This document shows positions 6,283-10,466 of a stretch of 10,466 nucleotides of DNA, piece by piece. A program made the translations under genes and the position numbers. A model generated the notes under the pieces. The model did not search any database. It worked only from the letters and a program-made list of their open reading frames with translations, and had not been told where the DNA came from. Source of the DNA: Spirochaetaceae bacterium (GTDB taxonomy: Bacteria; Spirochaetota; Spirochaetia; B11-G9); NCBI GenBank assembly GCA_030600745.1, contig JAUVLL010000076.1, forward strand, positions 1 through 10,466. The letters run 5' to 3'. The number at the start of each line of letters is the position of its first letter. Position 1 is the first letter of the stretch.

Positions 6283-7737
6283 ATGAAAACCAGAAAATTT
6301 TTAGTAATTATTTTTTCAATGATAATTGCGACTGCTACAGTTCTTTCTGCAGACAGTGGTTATTACACCTACAGCCGTTCACAGAATCCTAACAGCCTCG
6401 AGGCAATTCAAAATACAAACAGACAGATTGCAAAAGAGGTTCTTCCCGCAATTGTATCTATAGATGTTGTAAGTATAATCGAAAGGCAAACTGCAACTAA
6501 TATGTTTCCCTCGCCTTTTGACCTGTTCTTTGGAAGACCAAACCCAAATGAAAATAGTGAACCCAAAACCCAGGAATTTAGAAGCAGAGCGATGGGTTCG
6601 GGAGTTATCGTACAAAAAGATAACAAAACCGTCTATATTCTTACAAACAATCATGTTGTAGGTGAAGCAGATGAGATTACAATTCATATGGATGACGGGA
6701 GAGAATTTGAAGCGAAAATTGTAGGTACCGATCCAAGACGGGATATTGCTCTGGTCAAGTTTGAAACAGATGAGGATATTCCTGTTGCAAGGTTGGGAAA
6801 TTCTGACGAAGTACAGGTTGGGGATATTTCATTTGCCATTGGTAATCCCCTGGGTTTCAGTTCAACCTTCACTTCCGGTGTTATAAGTGCCATAGGAAGA
6901 AATGCTGATAACAGACTTGGAACCGGTTTTACCGATTACATTCAAACCGATGCCGCTATAAATCCCGGAAACTCCGGAGGAGCTCTTGTAAATATATATG
7001 GAGAGGTAATTGGAATAAATACATGGATTGCCAGTCAGACAGGTGGTAATATCGGGCTTGGTTTTTCTATACCAATCAACAGGGCAAAGGAAATTATTGA
7101 TGATCTTATTGTTTCCGGAAAAGTGCAATATGGTTGGTTGGGAATATCTATGGGAGATCCATCAGATAACATGATTAAGGAAATGAAACTTGCCAACAGA
7201 TCCGGAGCCTTTGTATTCAATGTCTATAATGATTCTCCGGCCTGGAATGGAGGTATTAAACCGGGTGATTTTATTACATCGATCGATAATAAAAAAATAA
7301 AAAATGGTAGTGATCTCTTACAAATAGTGGGTAATCTGGAACCCGGGAAACAGTATCTCTTCAAGCTTGTTAGAAAAGCTAAACTTGTTACCACTTATGT
7401 TAAAATTACTGCCAGAGAAGATGAGGACTCTATCAAGAGTAATTCAAATAATCTATGGCCTGGCTTTACCATTGTGGGGATTACAGACGAAATTCAGAAA
7501 CGTCTGAATCTACCTAAGAATATAGGCAAGGTCATGGTAGGTTCCGTTGCAGGAGGATCACCTGCGTATACTGCAGGAATAAGAAATGGTGATATTATAA
7601 AGGAGATTAACAAGAAAAAAATAAACAGTGTAATGGATTTTTATGAAATCTTAAATCAAAATAATAACAATGATGCTGAATTTATATTCAAAATCAATAA
7701 ACAGGGAACTGATGTAATTCTTGGAATTGTTCAATAA
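6283..7737 (+). CDS. htrA: Do/HtrA-family periplasmic serine protease with two PDZ domains
   Basis: A 484-residue Deg/HtrA protease-chaperone for misfolded envelope proteins. An N-terminal hydrophobic segment (about 6-22) ends near LSADS and acts as a signal peptide or membrane anchor. The trypsin-like domain (about 40-265) carries the full catalytic triad: His124 in TNNHVVGEA, Asp154 in RRDIALVKF and Ser231 in NPGNSGGAL. PDZ1 spans about 283-377 (VQYGWLGISM...SPAWNGGIKPGD) and PDZ2 about 391-483 (GSPAYTAGIRNGD). The length and two PDZ domains fit DegP/DegQ rather than the single-PDZ DegS type. AGAGGA at 6271-6276 lies 6 bases before the ATG. It follows the two-component pair in the same direction, an arrangement like envelope-stress systems in which the kinase/regulator controls htrA (CssRS in Bacillus, CpxAR in enterobacteria); that link is inference here. 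A strong terminator follows. Confidence 0.95.
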   Translation: MKTRKFLVIIFSMIIATATVLSADSGYYTYSRSQNPNSLEAIQNTNRQIAKEVLPAIVSIDVVSIIERQTATNMFPSPFDLFFGRPNPNENSEPKTQEFRSRAMGSGVIVQKDNKTVYILTNNHVVGEADEITIHMDDGREFEAKIVGTDPRRDIALVKFETDEDIPVARLGNSDEVQVGDISFAIGNPLGFSSTFTSGVISAIGRNADNRLGTGFTDYIQTDAAINPGNSGGALVNIYGEVIGINTWIASQTGGNIGLGFSIPINRAKEIIDDLIVSGKVQYGWLGISMGDPSDNMIKEMKLANRSGAFVFNVYNDSPAWNGGIKPGDFITSIDNKKIKNGSDLLQIVGNLEPGKQYLFKLVRKAKLVTTYVKITAREDEDSIKSNSNNLWPGFTIVGITDEIQKRLNLPKNIGKVMVGSVAGGSPAYTAGIRNGDIIKEINKKKINSVMDFYEILNQNNNNDAEFIFKINKQGTDVILGIVQ

Positions 7738-7815
7738 TGCTCCCGGGGCATGAACTATATAACCCCACATGCTGATATATTTGTTTTTGATATAACTTTT
7801 TTTATATTATCTGTT

Positions 7816-7870
7816 ACAAAAATAACAAAACCTGCTAATTATGGCAGGTTTTGTTATTTTTGTTGACCAT
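7816..7870 (+). terminator. Strong stem-loop terminator after htrA, 20-bp perfect stem
   Basis: The left arm 7816-7835 pairs perfectly with 7844-7863 around an 8-base loop (TAATTATG). The inner core is AACCTGC/GCAGGTT; the outer stem is A-rich on the left and T-rich on the right, so the right arm doubles as the U-tract. This symmetry would also allow termination from the other direction. It lies 78 bp after the htrA stop and insulates the antiporter/htrA block from the ABC transporter operon. The stretch from 7738 to 7815 before it holds only a weak GCATG/CATGC pairing and nothing else I can support. Confidence 0.9.
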
Positions 7871-7891
7871 TGGAACAATACAAACTATAAT
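7863..7891 (+). promoter_or_regulatory. Sigma70-like promoter of the amino acid ABC transporter operon
   Basis: TTGACC (7863-7868) is followed after exactly 17 bases by a perfect TATAAT (7886-7891), giving an expected start near 7898 and a leader of about 35 bases before the ATG at 7935. The -35 begins on the last base of the preceding terminator stem, so terminator and promoter abut. It is the best promoter match in the window and suggests strong housekeeping expression. No clear operator or riboswitch is seen in the short leader. Confidence 0.8.
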
Positions 7892-7934
7892 AAATTCCTA
7901 TTCAAAATTAGAAACACATTTAAAGGGGTAAAAG

Positions 7935-8783
7935 ATGAAAAAATACGCAGTAATTAGTATTTTGATTTTAAGTCTGGTTCTGATGTTTTCCGGATGCGGA
8001 CAATCAGAACAAGCAGAAAAAGTTAATGTAAGACTGGAACTTACAAAACAATCTACATTGGATAAGATTATTGCTTCAGGTGAATTAAGACATGGTTTTG
8101 AAGCTGGCTATATGCCATTTGAGATGATCGATAAAAACGGTAACTTCGTTGGTTTCGATATTGATATGGGGAAAAAAATGGCTGAAGCCATGGGTGTAAA
8201 ATGGGTTCCTGTTAATACAGCATGGGATGGAATTATACCATCACTTATGACAAATAAATTTGACATTATAATGAGCGGAATGACTGTAACACAGGAAAGA
8301 AATCTGAAAATCAGCTTTGCTGACCCGTATATAGTAATTGGCCAGGCCCTGATTGTTAACAGCGATCTTAAAGGGAAGATTAATAGCTATAAAGATCTCA
8401 ATGATCCTTCGTATACTGTAATATCGAAGCTCGGTGTAACCGGAGAACAGGCAGTGAAGAGGATGATCCCCAAAGCAAACTATAAGGCATTTGAAACTGA
8501 ATCGGAAGGTGCCATGGAAGTTCTGAACGGGAATGCGGATGCTTTTGTTTACGATCTTCCCTTCTGTGAACTTTTTATGACACAGAGAGGCGACAGTGGG
8601 TCAATATATCTTTTAAACAAACCTTTCACATATGAGCCTCTTGCCTGGGCAATCAACAAAGGAGATCCTGATTTATTAAACTGGCTGAACAATTTCATGA
8701 ATCAGGTTAGAAATGATGGAACATACGATGCGATCTATGACAAGTGGATAAGAAACGATGCATGGTTAAAAGAATTAGAATAA
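7935..8783 (+). CDS. Polar amino acid ABC transporter substrate-binding lipoprotein
   Basis: A 282-residue extracytoplasmic solute-binding protein of family 3 (SBP_bac_3), which captures an amino acid and delivers it to the permease. The signal peptide ends in a lipobox, LMFSGC, with the lipidated Cys at residue 21. The mature domain starts near 42 (LDKIIASGELRHGFEAGYMPFEM) and has the family features GFDIDMGKKMAEAMG (73-87), the Arg122 region MTVTQERNLKISFADPY, which in relatives binds the ligand carboxylate, and the hinge/ligand segment NADAFVYDLPF (200-210, Asp207). The precise amino acid cannot be told from sequence. AAAGGGG (7922-7928) lies 6 bases before the ATG. It is first in the operon; a terminator-like hairpin separates it from the permease, which should give binding protein in excess. 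Length is normal for the family. Confidence 0.93.
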   Translation: MKKYAVISILILSLVLMFSGCGQSEQAEKVNVRLELTKQSTLDKIIASGELRHGFEAGYMPFEMIDKNGNFVGFDIDMGKKMAEAMGVKWVPVNTAWDGIIPSLMTNKFDIIMSGMTVTQERNLKISFADPYIVIGQALIVNSDLKGKINSYKDLNDPSYTVISKLGVTGEQAVKRMIPKANYKAFETESEGAMEVLNGNADAFVYDLPFCELFMTQRGDSGSIYLLNKPFTYEPLAWAINKGDPDLLNWLNNFMNQVRNDGTYDAIYDKWIRNDAWLKELE

Positions 8784-8795
8784 ATACAATTTTAG

Positions 8796-8830
8796 CTGTC
8801 TGTGGTTTGTATACTACAGACAGTTTTTTT
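8796..8830 (+). terminator. Intergenic terminator/attenuator between binding protein and permease genes
   Basis: An 11-bp stem with one G-T wobble (8796-8806 with 8813-8823), a 6-base loop (TTGTAT) and a directly following run of seven T (8824-8830): a textbook intrinsic terminator. As the permease and ATPase genes follow without a clear new promoter, partial read-through is likely, a common way to make more binding protein than membrane components. TATAAT at about 8830-8835 could serve as a -10, but its upstream -35 region would fall within the hairpin and shows no good match. Confidence 0.85.
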
Positions 8831-8856
8831 ATAATACTACAATAAGAAGATAAATA

Positions 8857-9864
8857 ATGATCCAAAAATTAAAATCTGTTCTGACAGAAAAGCATCATCC
8901 CTCCTGGTATATTGGAATTGGCGCGTTTTTTCTTATCATAATTTTCACTGCTATTATGACCTTTTCAGCTTCAAAACAGATAGATTATGTATGGCAGTGG
9001 CACAGAGTTCCTGCAAGATTTTTTACCAATAAAGTTATTAAATCCGATACTAAGGGTGAAATACAGGAAATATCCATCAAAGATAAAACTGCTGTAATCG
9101 AAGTTAAGACTGATGATGGTATAGAAATTTTCAAAGTACCGGAAAATGAACTTCTACTTAAGAAAGGTGATTTTGTATCACCTGGTACCATTCTGGCCGA
9201 ATCAAAAAAAATAAAACCCGGACTTCTTATGCAAGGACTTGGTCTAACACTGCAGATAAGCCTGTATTCTTCCATTTTCGGAATAATTATTGGTTTATTT
9301 GGTGGACTTGCAAGAGTTTCAAAAAATCCCGGTCTTAAATGGCTTTCTACAATTTATGTAGAGTTAATTAGAGGATCTCCCCTGCTTGTGCAAATTCTAA
9401 TCTGGTATTTTGTAATAGGTACCCTTGTTAATGATAATCTGACAATGATGGGAATGGGGTACATCTCTCCTGCTGGATGGGGAGTAATATCCTTAAGTGT
9501 TTTTGCAGGAGCGTATGTTACCGAAATAATAAGGGGGGGAATTGAATCTGTTCCAAAAGGACAGATGGAAGCAGCCAGATCAAGCGGGATGTCATACATG
9601 CAGGCAATGATCTATATTATACTGCCCCAGGCCTTTAAAGTTGCAATGCCCGCACTTACAGGTCAGTTTATAAGCCTTATAAAGGACTCATCCCTTCTTG
9701 GAATAATCGCTATACGCGAGCTGACAAAAGCAAGCAGAGAAATTGTAGCAAGCACAATGATGACATTTGAGTTCTTTCTAATACTGGCAGTTCTTTATCT
9801 GGTATTAACTTTTCCACTCTCTATGATTGTAAAATATCTTGAACAAAAGGTTAAGGTAAAATGA
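8857..9864 (+). CDS. Amino acid ABC transporter permease with extra N-terminal domain
   Basis: Inner-membrane channel subunit of the HisM/GlnP type, 335 residues against about 215-250 for ordinary members. Residues about 123-330 are the usual transporter core: TLQISLYSSIFGIIIGL, ELIRGSPLLVQ (169-179), and the EAA loop starting at Glu238 (EAARSSGMSYMQAMIYIILPQAF) that docks with the ATPase. The additional N-terminus holds a membrane segment (about 18-36), a DYVWQWHRVP motif (43-52) and an insert of about 65 residues, mostly predicted beta, ending in KKGDFVSPGTILAES, which resembles barrel-sandwich (lipoyl-like) folds. The insert should lie outside the cytoplasmic membrane. ATG 8857 has only a weak purine-rich AGAAGA upstream, consistent with lower expression than the binding protein. 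Its stop overlaps the ATPase start (ATGA). Similar long permeases exist as I recall in other bacteria, but the insert's role is not known to me. Confidence 0.9.
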   Translation: MIQKLKSVLTEKHHPSWYIGIGAFFLIIIFTAIMTFSASKQIDYVWQWHRVPARFFTNKVIKSDTKGEIQEISIKDKTAVIEVKTDDGIEIFKVPENELLLKKGDFVSPGTILAESKKIKPGLLMQGLGLTLQISLYSSIFGIIIGLFGGLARVSKNPGLKWLSTIYVELIRGSPLLVQILIWYFVIGTLVNDNLTMMGMGYISPAGWGVISLSVFAGAYVTEIIRGGIESVPKGQMEAARSSGMSYMQAMIYIILPQAFKVAMPALTGQFISLIKDSSLLGIIAIRELTKASREIVASTMMTFEFFLILAVLYLVLTFPLSMIVKYLEQKVKVK

Positions 9865-10466
9865 TAAAAGTAAGAAATTTATATAAGACTTTTCATACAC
9901 CTCATGATATACATGCACTGGTAGACGTTTCTGCAGAAGTTAAAGAGGGTGAAGTTGTAGTTGTTATTGGTCCTTCAGGATCAGGGAAAAGTACATTACT
10001 GAGGTCCCTTAACTGCCTCGAAGAGGTAGATTCAGGCAGCATTTTTATTGATGGAATTGAAGTACGACATAAAAAAACAAATATCAACAAAATAAGAGAA
10101 GAAGTTGGGATGGTATTTCAATCTTTTAATCTTTATCCTCATAAGTCAGTTCTTCAGAATGTTACAATTGCCCAGGAAAAGGTAAGAAAACGATCAAAAA
10201 GAGAATCAGCAGAGATTGCCATGGCTCTTTTAGAAAAAGTTGGGATAGCAGATAAAGCAAGCGCTTATCCTGACAACCTTTCCGGAGGACAAATGCAAAG
10301 GGTTGCGATTGCAAGAGCCCTGGCAATGAACCCAAAAGTAATGCTTTTTGATGAACCAACCTCTGCTCTGGATCCTGAGATGATCGGAGAAGTTCTTGAT
10401 GTAATGAAAACTCTTGCAAAAGAAGGAATGACCATGGTAGTGGTAACCCATGAAATGGGTTTTGCA
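9861..10466 (+). CDS. Amino acid ABC transporter ATP-binding protein (3' end missing)
   Basis: Cytoplasmic ATPase driving the permease, GlnQ/HisP class. The frame starts at ATG 9861, overlapping the permease stop as ATGA, and is open through the last base, giving 202 residues; about 40 more are expected for this family of about 240. The ABC motifs are all present: Walker A GPSGSGKST (37-45), Q-loop Gln87 (VFQSFNLYPH), signature LSGGQMQR (140-147), Walker B VMLFDEPTSALDP (160-172, catalytic Glu165) and the H-loop His197 (VTHEMGFA). The FNLYPHKSVLQNV segment is typical of polar amino acid importers. AAGG at 9853-9856 gives a short 4-base spacing, and translational coupling to the permease is likely. 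Truncation is by the window edge only. Confidence 0.95.
   Translation, partial: MIKVRNLYKTFHTPHDIHALVDVSAEVKEGEVVVVIGPSGSGKSTLLRSLNCLEEVDSGSIFIDGIEVRHKKTNINKIREEVGMVFQSFNLYPHKSVLQNVTIAQEKVRKRSKRESAEIAMALLEKVGIADKASAYPDNLSGGQMQRVAIARALAMNPKVMLFDEPTSALDPEMIGEVLDVMKTLAKEGMTMVVVTHEMGFA

Noticed and set aside
6379..7220. Several reverse-strand open frames inside htrA
   Set aside because: They overlap one another and a gene with a full catalytic triad and two PDZ domains; none has start signals or family features.
7744..7775. Hairpin with GGGG/CCCC or GCATG/CATGC just after htrA
   Set aside because: The stems are only 4-5 bp with loops of 14-15 bases and the two pairings cannot be stacked well; the much stronger hairpin at 7816-7863 explains termination.
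7738..7934. Riboswitch or small RNA in the gap before the binding protein gene
   Set aside because: The gap is explained by a terminator, a promoter and a leader of about 35 bases, too short for a known amino acid riboswitch.
10162..10451. Reverse-strand open frames at the right end
   Set aside because: They lie antisense to the ATPase gene, whose Walker and signature motifs are all intact in the + frame.

Overview
The window is AT-rich bacterial DNA with every supported gene on the + strand, tightly packed and with no RNA gene, mobile element or CRISPR array seen. The gene content suggests a diderm bacterium, most likely a spirochaete-type lineage: a helix-turn-helix/PTS EIIA fusion without sugar-specific EIIB/EIIC, a periplasmic-type Do/HtrA protease, a lipoprotein ABC binding protein and many Lys/Asn/Ile codons. 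The phylum call is inference from gene style and is not proven here.

Layout: (1) 1-1685, the 3' part of an oligoendopeptidase F gene (M3B metallopeptidase) whose frame runs off the left edge. (2) 1827-7737, a co-directional cluster: HTH-EIIA regulator, CPA-type cation/proton antiporter with a C-terminal CBS pair, OmpR-type response regulator, its overlapping histidine kinase and, after an 89-bp gap with its own promoter-like sequence and two inverted repeats, an HtrA/Do serine protease with two PDZ domains. A 20-bp perfect stem-loop terminator closes this block. (3) 7863-10466, a polar amino acid ABC transporter: strong sigma70-like promoter, lipoprotein binding protein, intergenic terminator/attenuator, permease with an unusual extra domain after its first membrane segment, and an ATPase gene cut by the right edge.

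How they may work together: the middle cluster looks like an ion-homeostasis and envelope-stress unit. The EIIA-HTH protein could tie antiporter expression to the phosphorylation state of a regulatory PTS, the CBS pair could gate the antiporter by nucleotide or ionic state, and the two-component pair could sense an envelope signal and control this operon and htrA. Each family is known; the combination, the two inverted repeats before htrA and the permease insert domain are the parts worth a second look. The transporter block is a conventional three-gene amino acid uptake system in which the attenuator likely keeps binding protein in excess over permease and ATPase.
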